Shown piece by piece: positions 5,390-13,023 of a stretch of 32,295 nucleotides of DNA. This DNA is from Clostridia bacterium. Lineage in GTDB: Bacteria; Bacillota; Clostridia; Oscillospirales; CAG-272. The notes beneath the pieces were generated by a model. It was not told where the DNA came from, searched no databases, and saw only the letters and a program-made list of their open reading frames with translations. The position numbers and the translations under genes are program-made. The first letter of the stretch is position 1, and each line of letters begins with the position of its first letter. The stretch is taken from positions 1-32,295 of the forward strand of contig JAFXJX010000006.1 in assembly GCA_017532025.1 (NCBI GenBank), given 5' to 3'.

Positions 5390-6879
5390 TTATTTTTTTT
5401 CAGAATTATCTTTCTTTTCCTGCGTATTAACAGCAGAAAAAGCATTTCCGGGGCGCGATTTAACCTGACCCAAACGGTTTCGACCGCTTTTTTTGATTGA
5501 ATTGCTCGGCATCGGTGCATAATTCTTTCGATTGTTCCCTTCAGTGGGAGGATCGGAAGGAGCCGTATTCTTTTGAGGTGTGGTCGGTGCTGTCGGTTTT
5601 TCCTTGACAACTTCTGCCACTTCTCTTTTTTCGCCACCCTGCTTTTTGTGATGGTGACGGTTTCGGTTGTGTTTGTTATTTCTGCCGCCATCTTGCGTCG
5701 GTATCTCTGCAGGTTTGTTTTTCTCGGTAGAGACAATCGCAGGATTGGTTTTATCGTTAACTACATTTTCTTTAATTGAAGGCTCAACCTTCTCTGCTCT
5801 GTCCCTGTTGCGGTTTTTGTTATGATGATGATTCTTTTGATTTTTCTTTTCGTCTTTGTCATCATTTCTGTCTTCTTTGGGTTTCTTTTCAACCAATACA
5901 GCATCATGCTTCTTGTTTTTTTCCTCAAATTCACCGCGACGTTCATTGGCAGTAGCCTTTTGCCCGCCCTTTACTTTGGTTTCTGACGCAGCTTCAGCTT
6001 TGTCTACTGTCACCGGTGCATTTTTTTCAAACGGTTTGAGTACAGAGAGATGATATTGCTTTGGTTGTTTTTCGTTTTCATTTGAAAGCATAACCTTAAC
6101 GATATTCTGTAACGGTTTCAACTCAGTTACGACACCCACACCGTCAGGTGTAACCACTGTTGTATCCACCTTCGGCATTCTGCGAAGTTCTTCCTGATAG
6201 GTATCGTATTCGTACCGCAAGCAGCACATGAGTCGTCCGCAAGCACCGGATATTTTGGCAGAATTCAAAGAAAGATTCTGCTCCTTTGCCATTTTGATCG
6301 AACCTGAACAAAATCAGGTAAGAACGTATTACAGCAAAAAGGTCTTCCGCAAATACCGAGACCGCCCATAATTTTGGCCTCATCTCGAATACCAATCTGA
6401 CGAAGCTCGATTCGTGTTCTGAAATAACCGGCAAGGTCTTTCACAAGCTCGCGGAAATCCACACGGTCATCCGACGTGAAATAGAAAAGAAGCTTGGAAT
6501 TGTCGAATGTGTATTCCACGTCGATCAGCTTCATATCAAGCTTGTGATCAAGAATTTTCTTAACACAAACATCAAACGCATCCTTTTCCTTGTCTCGGTT
6601 GGCTTCGTAACGCATATCGTCGTTTTTGTCGGCAATACGAATTACGTTTTTCAACGGAAGAACAAGCTCTTCGCGCTTAACCTTGGCATTGGTCAGCGTT
6701 ACCTTACCGTATTCAAGACCGCGAGCGGTTTCCACAATGGCATTATCGCCCTCTTTGGCAATACAACCATTCGCTGCAAAATAATATATTTTCGTTGCTC
6801 CACGAAATGAAATGCCGATGATTTCCACAACCTCGGGTAATTCGTCGTGAACAAAACTGTTGTTTTCCTGATTATCCAC
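5390..6879 (-). CDS. ricT: PSP1-domain protein RicT (YaaT), interrupted by a one-base deletion near 6301
   Basis: RicT (YaaT) is a PSP1-domain protein; in Bacillus it forms an iron-sulfur complex with RicA and RicF that aids RNA maturation by RNase Y. Residues 1-193 are in one frame and end VQV; the rest, starting KMAKEQNLSLNSAKISG, is in another. The family reads F-x-x-V-S-I-K-M-A-K-x-Q-N-L-S-L, so a single T is missing from what should be GTTTCGATC (AA instead of AAA at plus-strand 6301-6302). Restored length is about 496 residues against about 275 in Bacillus. Cluster-type cysteines are kept: GLGICGRPFCC and GACGRLMCC. After about residue 290 follows a 200-residue low-complexity tail rich in Lys, Asn, His and Glu. 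Start is GTG at 6879 with AAAGG upstream. It lies 26 bases after holB. Confidence 0.85.
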
Positions 6880-6905
6880 TTTTATAACCTTTCATTTGTT
6901 AGCTG

Positions 6906-7904
6906 TTAGATCAAACAAAGTTTGGTGTACAGCAATGTTTTCGTCGTTTGAATGTTGGGATTGCTGACACTGTCTTTTTCAATGTCAACAATAAGATCAA
7001 AAATCTTTAGAAGTCGATCCAGTGAAAGTTTACCTGCATAGCTGCCAATTGTTTCACATTTCGGAAACAGATAATCGCAGTCTCCACGTGTGGATCGGTA
7101 AGCAATAATATCACGTACCGCTAACTTAAAGAGATAAATCGCTTCATAAAAACCGTCGCGGGTCGGCGGAAAACTCTCAATTTTCTTTCGCATTTCCGCC
7201 CGGTGACGCTCACAAATAGCCGTCAGAAGATCCAAAACAATATAATTGAGGTCGCCAATCTTGATTTCAGCATCTACAATTTTCCAAAGCGCCTCACCGT
7301 ATGCACCGCCGGAGGAACGAAGAATCACATCGTAGGCTTCACGCTCTTTCGCATATAGCTTTTCTGCATCGGGTGAATAACGAAGGAGTAACTCCGATAG
7401 TTCTTCGGGCGAAAAAATCTGCATACGAAGAATAGGGGCACGCGAGCGAATGGTTGGCAAAAGTGTGGCGGCGTTTTCACAAAGCAAAAAGATAAAAACG
7501 GCACGCGGCGGTTCTTCAATTAACTTAAGTAGCGCATTTTGTGCCTGTTGTGTTAACAGATGCGCGTCACTGATAATAAACACTTTGCTCTCAAGATCAT
7601 TCGGTTTCACAACCGACGCAAGCTTTAGACTACGTACCGTGTCAACACCAATACTCTTGCGATTTTCTGGCAACGAAATCTCAATCACATCGGGACAGGT
7701 TGCCGTTGTAATCTTTTTTACATCGGCAGAGGTATCAGCCAACGATGCCGCAATCGTTCTGGCAAGCATCAACTTACCACTGTTGCGAGGACCTTCAATG
7801 ATATAGGCGTGTAACAGTTTGTTGCTTTGGATATCGGAAATTAAGCGCCTTTTCAGATCAATGTTTCCGTATATAGCATTCCAAAGATGTGAAACATCTA
7901 TCAT
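6906..7904 (-). CDS. holB: DNA polymerase III delta' subunit (HolB-like)
   Basis: The delta' subunit is part of the clamp loader that places the sliding clamp on DNA. The 332-residue protein has a clamp-loader ATPase fold: GNIDLKRRLISDIQSNKLLHAYIIEGPRNSGK with a Walker A-like loop, VFIISDAHLLTQQAQNALLKLIEEPP (the Walker B and sensor region of this family), and LPTIRSRAPILRM, a changed form of the SRC motif (SRA). The zinc module of four cysteines normally found after Walker A is missing; only one Cys (TATCPDV) remains there. The ATG at 7904 has AGGAG seven bases upstream. The gene leads an operon with ricT, the order seen in Bacillus subtilis, which supports the call. Confidence 0.9.
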   Translation of the reverse strand: MIDVSHLWNAIYGNIDLKRRLISDIQSNKLLHAYIIEGPRNSGKLMLARTIAASLADTSADVKKITTATCPDVIEISLPENRKSIGVDTVRSLKLASVVKPNDLESKVFIISDAHLLTQQAQNALLKLIEEPPRAVFIFLLCENAATLLPTIRSRAPILRMQIFSPEELSELLLRYSPDAEKLYAKEREAYDVILRSSGGAYGEALWKIVDAEIKIGDLNYIVLDLLTAICERHRAEMRKKIESFPPTRDGFYEAIYLFKLAVRDIIAYRSTRGDCDYLFPKCETIGSYAGKLSLDRLLKIFDLIVDIEKDSVSNPNIQTTKTLLYTKLCLI

Positions 7905-7953
7905 AAGCGATCTCCTCTCCATATATATCGTAAACAATCACAAACACATAGTA

Positions 7954-7982
7954 AGTATAGCATTTATTTTGTCGTTTGTCAA
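7954..7982 (-). promoter_or_regulatory. Promoter of holB-ricT
   Basis: TTGACA (7982-7977), 17-base spacer, TATACT (7959-7954) on the minus strand, about 50 bases before the holB start. Confidence 0.85.
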
Positions 7983-8011
7983 TTTTTTTCTTGTAAAAGT
8001 CTTATATAAAT

Positions 8012-8044
8012 CAAAGAATCCCCTGGAAAAACAGGAGATTCTTG
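8012..8044 (-). terminator. Probable terminator after serA
   Basis: On the minus strand CAAGAATC-TCCTG and CAGGGGATTCTTTG pair around a TTTTTC loop, about 11 bases after the serA stop. The downstream T tract is poor (GATTTATATA), so efficiency is uncertain. Confidence 0.55.
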
Positions 8045-8055
8045 ATAATATTCGG

Positions 8056-9225
8056 TCAAACGATAACTCTGACGCGGATCACACCATCAACAGCCATAAT
8101 CAAATCGATCAGATCTTTGGAAACAGCATCCGCATCAAGATCGGCAAGTGTGTAGGCAAACTCACCTTTCGAAGCATTTGTCATATGAGCAATATTGATT
8201 TTTTCCGCAGCAACAGCAGACGAAATGCGCGAAAGCACTGCGGGAATGTTGCGGTGCAAAACACACAGGCGAACTGCAGAAGATCTCGGCATGGAAACAT
8301 TCGGGAAATTAACCGAATTCTTGATGTTTCCGTTTTCAAGATAATCGATCAATTCCTTTGCGGCGTATGCAGCACAGTTGTCTTCTGATTCTTCGGTCGA
8401 TGCACCAAGGTGCGGAATGGTCACAATGCCCTCTACACCAACGGTGTCGTTGGTTGGGAAATCGGTAACGTAACGAGCTACCTTGCCTTGCGATATAGCC
8501 TCTTTTAAGGCATCGGTATCCACAAGTTCCGCACGCGAAAGATTGATCAGTCTGACACCGTCTTTCATCATAGCAAGCGTTTCTTTGCCAATCATACCTT
8601 TTGTATCTTTGGTTGCGGGAATATGGAGTGTGATAAAATCACAAGTTTTGAAAATTTCTTCATAACCAGAAGCACGTTTTACCGAACGCGAAAGATTCCA
8701 TGCACTTTCAATTGAGAGGAACGGATCATATCCAATCACGTTCATGCCAATTGCCGAGGATGCGGCAGCATTGGCTACCTTACCGCCAATCGCACCAAGA
8801 CCGATGACTCCGAGCGTTTTGCCTTCCAGCTCAATACCGCCAAATGCACTCTTCCCTTTTTCCACCGCTTTGGCAACATCGTCGCAATCGAGCGAAGAAG
8901 CCCAAGCAATACCGCCTGAAACATTACGAGCTGCCAAAAAGAGCGCCGCAAGCGTCAGTTCTTTTACGCCGTTGGCATTGGCGCCGGGCGTGTTGAAGAC
9001 TGCGATTCCCTTTTCGGAATATGCATCAACAGGAATATTGTTAACACCTGCACCGGCCCTTGCCACGGCAAGCAGATTCTCTCCAACTTCCATATCATGC
9101 ATTTTTGCACTTCTCACCAAAATGCCATCAGGATTATCAATCGCCTCACCCAACTCATACTGTTCTTTATCAAAAAGGTTCAGACCGAGCGGCGAGATTT
9201 TATTTAAGAGTAAAACTTTTTTCAT
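8056..9225 (-). CDS. serA: D-3-phosphoglycerate dehydrogenase SerA with ACT domain
   Basis: SerA oxidises 3-phosphoglycerate to 3-phosphohydroxypyruvate with NAD, the first step of serine synthesis. The 389-residue protein has the 2-hydroxyacid dehydrogenase layout: an N-terminal substrate domain (VARAGAGVNNIPVD, the GAGVxNI motif), the Rossmann motif VIGLGAIGGKVA, the catalytic Arg in LINLSRAELVD, an acidic residue in the DFPTND region, and the catalytic His in IPHLGASTEES. Residues about 315-389 form a short ACT domain (NIPAVLSRISSAVAAEKINIAHM), likely a serine-binding regulatory domain. It lacks the long intervening domain of type-1 enzymes. It starts 13 bases after serC, so the two form an operon; AGAAAGG precedes the ATG. 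Confidence 0.95.
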   Translation of the reverse strand: MKKVLLLNKISPLGLNLFDKEQYELGEAIDNPDGILVRSAKMHDMEVGENLLAVARAGAGVNNIPVDAYSEKGIAVFNTPGANANGVKELTLAALFLAARNVSGGIAWASSLDCDDVAKAVEKGKSAFGGIELEGKTLGVIGLGAIGGKVANAAASSAIGMNVIGYDPFLSIESAWNLSRSVKRASGYEEIFKTCDFITLHIPATKDTKGMIGKETLAMMKDGVRLINLSRAELVDTDALKEAISQGKVARYVTDFPTNDTVGVEGIVTIPHLGASTEESEDNCAAYAAKELIDYLENGNIKNSVNFPNVSMPRSSAVRLCVLHRNIPAVLSRISSAVAAEKINIAHMTNASKGEFAYTLADLDADAVSKDLIDLIMAVDGVIRVRVIV

Positions 9226-9238
9226 TTTTTAGCCTTTC

Positions 9239-10327
9239 TTAACCTTTGGGATTTGCTTGTGAAAATTGTTTCATAAATTCAACAAGCGCTAAAACGCCCT
9301 CTTTGGGCATTGCATTGTAGATCGAAGCACGCATACCGCCGACCGAGCGATGTCCTTTCAGATTTACAAATCCTGCAGCAGCTGCTTCCTTAGCGAATTT
9401 GGCATCAAGATCTTTATCACCTGTTACAAAGGTTACATTCATCATGGAACGAGCTGTTTTCTCATTCGGATTCTTATAGTAATCCTGACTGTCAAGATAA
9501 TCATACAGAATCGCGGCTTTTTCCTGATTGTAAGCCTTCATACCTTCAAGACCGCCCATATCCTCTTCTACCCACTTGGCAACAAGTCCTGCCACATAAA
9601 TGCACCAGCAAGGCGGTGTATTATACATAGAACCGTTATCTGCCATTACCTTGTAGTCAAGCATGGTGGGACAAATCGGCAAAGCATTTCCCAAAAGATC
9701 CTCGCGAATAATAACAATGGTAAGACCGGCAGGCGCCATATTCTTTTGTGCACCCGCATAAATCATACCAAATTTTGTTACATCAACGGGTTCGGACAGA
9801 ATGCAAGAAGACATATCGGCTACCAGCGGAGCGGGTGTTTCAGGAATATAATCCCACTTGGTTCCAAAAATCGTATTGTTAAAACAGATATGCACATAAT
9901 CAGCATCGGGACGGAAATCTTCTTTGGTAAGGCGAGGAATATAGGTGTTATTCTTGTCTTCGGAAGATGCAACAAGACGAATATCACCGTACTTTTTTGC
10001 TTCCGAATATGCCTTTTTTGAGAACTGTCCGGTTACCACATAGTCTGCTTTTCCGTTTTTGGAAAGAAGATTCAACGGAATGGCAGCAAACTGTGTAGAG
10101 GCTCCGCCTTGAAGGAACAAAACTTTATAATTATCAGGAATCTGCATCAATCTGCGGAGGGTGCTTTCACAATCCTGAATGATCGTCTCATAGACTGAAG
10201 ATCGATGACTCATCTCCATCACGGACATTCCGGAGCCATTGTAGTTCATAAGCTCGGATGCGGTAATCTCCAACACTTTCTCAGGAAGTGTGGAAGGACC
10301 GGCAGAAAAATTATACACTCGATTCAT
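9239..10327 (-). CDS. serC: Phosphoserine aminotransferase SerC
   Basis: SerC transfers an amino group from glutamate to 3-phosphohydroxypyruvate, giving O-phosphoserine; PLP is the cofactor. The protein of 362 residues begins VYNFSAGPSTLPEKVL, the family signature, and continues with SVMEMSHRS, FLQGGASTQFAAIPLN, ADMSSCILS, and GAQKNMAPAG with the PLP-binding Lys; YNTPPCW and GGMRASIYNAMP near the C-terminus complete the family. Two ATGs stand at 10330 and 10327; the second has slightly better spacing from AAAAGGG, though both are close. A stronger AAGGAGG lies about 40 bases upstream, separated by an inverted repeat. First gene of serC-serA; no phosphoserine phosphatase is in the window. Confidence 0.96.
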   Translation of the reverse strand: MNRVYNFSAGPSTLPEKVLEITASELMNYNGSGMSVMEMSHRSSVYETIIQDCESTLRRLMQIPDNYKVLFLQGGASTQFAAIPLNLLSKNGKADYVVTGQFSKKAYSEAKKYGDIRLVASSEDKNNTYIPRLTKEDFRPDADYVHICFNNTIFGTKWDYIPETPAPLVADMSSCILSEPVDVTKFGMIYAGAQKNMAPAGLTIVIIREDLLGNALPICPTMLDYKVMADNGSMYNTPPCWCIYVAGLVAKWVEEDMGGLEGMKAYNQEKAAILYDYLDSQDYYKNPNEKTARSMMNVTFVTGDKDLDAKFAKEAAAAGFVNLKGHRSVGGMRASIYNAMPKEGVLALVEFMKQFSQANPKG

Positions 10328-10340
10328 CATACCCTTTTCG

Positions 10341-10359
10341 TCTGAACAATCTGTTCAGA
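10341..10359 (-). promoter_or_regulatory. Perfect inverted repeat between the strong SD and the serC start
   Basis: TCTGAACA (10341-10348), a 3-base loop and TGTTCAGA (10352-10359) form a perfect 8-bp dyad. It lies between AAGGAGG (10373-10367) and the serC start. As RNA it is a compact hairpin that would shorten the distance between the two; as DNA it could be an operator. No T-run follows, so it is not a terminator. Confidence 0.65.
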
Positions 10360-10405
10360 TTACTTTCCTCCTTGTATAAATTTTGTAGTAAGATTGAAAT
10401 CGCAT
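10355..10405 (-). other. Possible 16-codon leader ORF in the serC leader
   Basis: In the serC leader an ATG at 10405 opens a 16-residue frame (MRFQSYYKIYTRRKVI) ending in TGA at 10357-10355, inside the inverted repeat next to the serC start. AGGA lies nine bases before the ATG. The peptide has only one Ser, so classical serine attenuation is not supported. It may be chance. Confidence 0.3.
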
Positions 10406-10438
10406 TGTTTCTCGTCCTAAGATTATTAAGAAACAATG
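10403..10438 (-). promoter_or_regulatory. Perfect 10-bp inverted repeat at the serC transcription start
   Basis: CATTGTTTCT (10403-10412) and AGAAACAATG (10429-10438) are exact complements around a 16-base centre. With the promoter at 10472-10444 the transcript should begin near 10437, so the dyad covers the start of transcription and would fold into a hairpin at the very 5' end of the mRNA. Repressor operator or 5' stabilising stem are both possible. Confidence 0.65.
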
Positions 10439-10443
10439 AATAA

Positions 10444-10472
10444 ATTATAGACCTATTTTTTTTATTTGTCAA
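10444..10472 (-). promoter_or_regulatory. Promoter of serC-serA
   Basis: Full-consensus TTGACA (10472-10467), 17-base spacer, TATAAT (10449-10444) on the minus strand. The leader to serC is about 107 bases. The stretch between this promoter and the pfp terminator (10473-10596) holds AT-rich DNA in which I see nothing else. Confidence 0.9.
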
Positions 10473-10596
10473 GCGCTTTTTTCAAAAATTATTTTGTTTT
10501 ACGGAAAAAGTTATTTTCATTTTGAATATATTTTCGTTCTTTCCGAAAAACTCATCAAAACAGTATATGCCCTGCTCTGAGAAATGCAACAAAAAA

Positions 10597-10623
10597 ATAC
10601 GCCACCCCGTAGTGATAGCGTAT
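10597..10623 (-). terminator. Terminator of the PPi-phosphofructokinase gene
   Basis: On the minus strand ATACGC and GCGTAT pair, with an inner CAC/GTG extension and a small bulge, followed by seven T. It lies just after the gene's stop. Confidence 0.75.
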
Positions 10624-10636
10624 GTTTTATGTGCTT

Positions 10637-11866
10637 TTATTTCTTTACAGTAAAGTGCTTGGGCAAACCGTTGGTATAAACGATCGGATACTCACCTTGA
10701 ATCAACGGCAACAAATAGTTCAAGCATGCATCTGTCACGTTGTTGCCTTCTGCGTTAATAAATTCTGCGGGAACTTTTCTGATCTTGTTTGCAATCTCAC
10801 TCACATCCTTAGCACGGTAAGTGATACTGTAAGGAGCGTCGCTTCTTTCATAGCAAATCATGCAGCCTGACGCCGTGGGGGAATTCATAGCCGCGGCTCT
10901 TCCTGCAGCAAACGATTCGTTTATATCATTTGCAGAAAGAATATGTGCGGCACAGCGCTGAGGAAGGTTCAGTTCAACCGAGCGAACCTTGCAACCGAAA
11001 TGATCTTTTACCAGCGTTTCAAGCGCTTTTCCTGTGCCTTGCAGATACTTGTGACCAAACGCATCGGTAGCGCCACTCTGTGTTCCCTCTCCCACATAAC
11101 GACCGTCGGCAAAACGAACACCCTCGGAAACCGCAATCACGACATTAGGATGCTTTTCAAATGCTTTTTCAATATCGGCATAGAAAGAATTTAAGTCAAA
11201 AACAACTTCGGGAAGATAGATGTAATCGGGGGCAACATCAGAAACAAGACGAGGGAGTGCGGCGGAAGCTGTCAGCCAACCCGCATCACGACCCATGATT
11301 TCAACGATGGTAACAGCTTTGACCGTGTAAACTGCCGTATCACGCAAAATTTCCTGCATAGTAGCGGCAATAAACTTTGCCGCAGAACCAAAACCGGGGG
11401 TCTGAGATGTTCCTTCCAAATCGTTGTCAATTGTTTTGGGCACGCCTACAAAAGAGATGCCTTCAATGGCATTGGCTTTGGCATACGCTGAAAGCTTAGC
11501 AACCGTATCCATGGAATCGTTACCGCCAATATAGAAGAAATAGCCAATATTATGGCGGGCAAAGAACGAAAAAAGCTTTTCGTAAATTTCCCTGCCGTTT
11601 GCATCATCAGGCTTCGGTAATTTTTTACGGCAAGAGCCCAGTGCCGCAGCAGGTGTTTGCTTCAAAACAGTCAGCGCATCACCTTCGGAAAGCTGTGCAC
11701 CGATGTCAACGAATCTTTCATCAAGAATACCCTCAACACCGTTCAAAGCACCGTAAATCTTATCAATGAAAGGCGCTTCCAAAGCACCTGCAACAACTCC
11801 CGCAAGAGTTGCGTTGATGGCTGATGTCGGTCCTCCCGACTGTCCCACGATGGCATTTTTTTTCAT
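10637..11866 (-). CDS. pfp: Pyrophosphate-dependent 6-phosphofructokinase
   Basis: The enzyme interconverts fructose 6-phosphate and fructose 1,6-bisphosphate using pyrophosphate. The 409-residue protein opens with NAIVGQSGGPTSAINAT, has YIGGNDSMDT at residues 113-121 where ATP-dependent enzymes have GGDGS, then VPKTIDNDLEGTSQTPGFGSA around 142-161 and the substrate motif EIMGRDAGWL near 195. The Asp after GGN and the Lys of PKTIDND are the determinants usually linked with PPi use. The length fits the short bacterial PPi class. AGGAAAGG-like sequence precedes the ATG at a slightly long distance. It has its own promoter and terminator and is divergent from trxA. Confidence 0.92.
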   Translation of the reverse strand: MKKNAIVGQSGGPTSAINATLAGVVAGALEAPFIDKIYGALNGVEGILDERFVDIGAQLSEGDALTVLKQTPAAALGSCRKKLPKPDDANGREIYEKLFSFFARHNIGYFFYIGGNDSMDTVAKLSAYAKANAIEGISFVGVPKTIDNDLEGTSQTPGFGSAAKFIAATMQEILRDTAVYTVKAVTIVEIMGRDAGWLTASAALPRLVSDVAPDYIYLPEVVFDLNSFYADIEKAFEKHPNVVIAVSEGVRFADGRYVGEGTQSGATDAFGHKYLQGTGKALETLVKDHFGCKVRSVELNLPQRCAAHILSANDINESFAAGRAAAMNSPTASGCMICYERSDAPYSITYRAKDVSEIANKIRKVPAEFINAEGNNVTDACLNYLLPLIQGEYPIVYTNGLPKHFTVKK

Positions 11867-11898
11867 ATCTTAAACTGCCTTTCCAATTCTTTTTTATT

Positions 11899-11927
11899 AT
11901 TATAGCAAATCTTTTCTCAATAGTCAA
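11899..11927 (-). promoter_or_regulatory. Promoter of the PPi-phosphofructokinase gene
   Basis: TTGACT (11927-11922), 17-base spacer, TATAAT (11904-11899) on the minus strand, 30 bases before the start codon. Confidence 0.85.
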
Positions 11928-11970
11928 ATCCTTTTTTGTTTTTGACGAAAATATTATAAACCTCTCTTTA

Positions 11971-11999
11971 TTGACAAGATAACCGTGTCATGGTATAAT
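11971..11999 (+). promoter_or_regulatory. Promoter of trxA and the rhodanese lipoprotein gene
   Basis: Full-consensus TTGACA (11971-11976), 17-base spacer, TATAAT (11994-11999); the leader is only about 15 bases long and carries AAAAGGAG. Confidence 0.9.
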
Positions 12000-12020
12000 A
12001 AAAAAAAAGGAGTTTTTGTT

Positions 12021-12329
12021 ATGAAGTATATTACGATCACAAAAGACAATTTCGAAGAAGAAGTTATCCAATCCGATAAGCCTGTTCTTCTTGATTTTTG
12101 GGCATCTTGGTGCGGTCCTTGCCGTATGATCGCTCCTACCGTCGAAGAAATTGCCGAAGAGAACGATTCCATCAAGGTCGGCAAAATCAATATTGACGAT
12201 GAACGCGCTCTTTCTCTTCAGTTTGGCATTGAAAGCATCCCCACACTGATTGTTGTGAAAAACGGAAAAATCGTAAACAAAGGTGTCGGCGCAATGCCCA
12301 AAGAGAATATTCTTGCGCTTCTTGATTAA
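12021..12329 (+). CDS. trxA: Thioredoxin
   Basis: A 102-residue cytoplasmic thioredoxin that reduces protein disulfides. It has the active site [14 protein letters not shown], the buried Asp in LLDFWA, and the cis-Pro loop [14 protein letters not shown]. The start at 12021 is fixed by AAAAGGAG and a 17-spaced promoter; an ATG at 11985 in frame lies inside the promoter and cannot be transcribed from it. There is no signal peptide. The next gene, a rhodanese lipoprotein, begins six bases after the stop, so both are on one transcript. No thioredoxin reductase is in the window. Confidence 0.95.
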   Translation: MKYITITKDNFEEEVIQSDKPVLLDFWASWCGPCRMIAPTVEEIAEENDSIKVGKINIDDERALSLQFGIESIPTLIVVKNGKIVNKGVGAMPKENILALLD

Positions 12330-12335
12330 CATTGT

Positions 12336-12848
12336 ATGAAGTATAAACTGATTCTCGGGCTTATATTGATTATGCTTGCAACCACACTGATTGTTTCATG
12401 CTCTTCTGAAACAACTGATACCACAAATATCACCACCCAAGCCGAAACGTTGCAAACTTTACCCATCACATCAGCTGAAACATCAATGGTTGATTCTTCA
12501 AAATCACCCGCTACAACCACTCCTGTTACCACATCACTTCCCACGGTTCACAAAATCGATCCCGAAGAAGCCAAAGCCATGATGGATCAAGGCAACGTAA
12601 TCATTGTGGATGTTCGCCGTATTGATGAATTTGAACAAGGATATATTCCGGGGGCAATCCTTGTTCCCAATGAAACCATTCTCACCGAGGCTCTCACAAA
12701 GCTTCCCGATAAAAACGCTATGATTCTGATCTATTGCCGCTCTGGAAGGCGTTCTGCCGAAGCGGCTGAAAAGCTGCTTTCTTTGGGTTATACACAGGTG
12801 TATGATTTTGGCGGTATTCTCGATTGGCCATACGATATCACAAAATAA
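12336..12848 (+). CDS. Rhodanese-domain lipoprotein
   Basis: The 170-residue protein has a type II signal peptide (MKYKLILGLI... with lipobox LIVSC, lipid Cys at residue 22), a 45-residue Thr/Ser-rich linker, then a single rhodanese domain from about residue 70: IDPEEAKAMMDQGNVIIVDVRRIDEFEQGYIPGAI and the active-site loop IYCRSGRRSAEAA with the sulfur-accepting Cys at residue 134. It should be anchored on the outer face of the membrane. Rhodaneses move sulfane sulfur or act as thiol-dependent carriers; the substrate is unknown. It follows trxA by six bases with no clear ribosome binding site, so translation is probably coupled to trxA. Confidence 0.9.
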   Translation: MKYKLILGLILIMLATTLIVSCSSETTDTTNITTQAETLQTLPITSAETSMVDSSKSPATTTPVTTSLPTVHKIDPEEAKAMMDQGNVIIVDVRRIDEFEQGYIPGAILVPNETILTEALTKLPDKNAMILIYCRSGRRSAEAAEKLLSLGYTQVYDFGGILDWPYDITK

Positions 12849-12888
12849 AAGCAAACGGAGTTTCTTTTATAGAGAACTCCGTTTGCTT
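12849..12888 (+). terminator. Terminator of trxA-rhodanese operon
   Basis: AAGCAAACGGAGTT and AACTCCGTTTGCTT form a perfect 14-bp stem with a 12-base loop, directly after the stop codon, followed by GTTTCTG. Confidence 0.8.
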
Positions 12889-12949
12889 GTTTCTGTCAAA
12901 TCACACAAAATATGTTTTTTTTTGTTGTAAAAAATCCCCAATTATTGCA

Positions 12950-12978
12950 TTGACTTCATAAAACGAAAGTGATATACT
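12950..12978 (+). promoter_or_regulatory. Promoter of the antiporter gene
   Basis: TTGACT (12950-12955), 17-base spacer, TATACT (12973-12978). The gene follows after a leader of about 40 bases with GGAGGTG. Confidence 0.8.
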
Positions 12979-13023
12979 GTATTCGTTGGTGTAAAATTTC
13001 GATATACATTCGGAGGTGTTTCC

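Noticed and set aside
10331-10443. T-box or serine riboswitch in the serC leader
   Set aside because: No T-box core or specifier-loop layout is seen, and the leader is too short for one.
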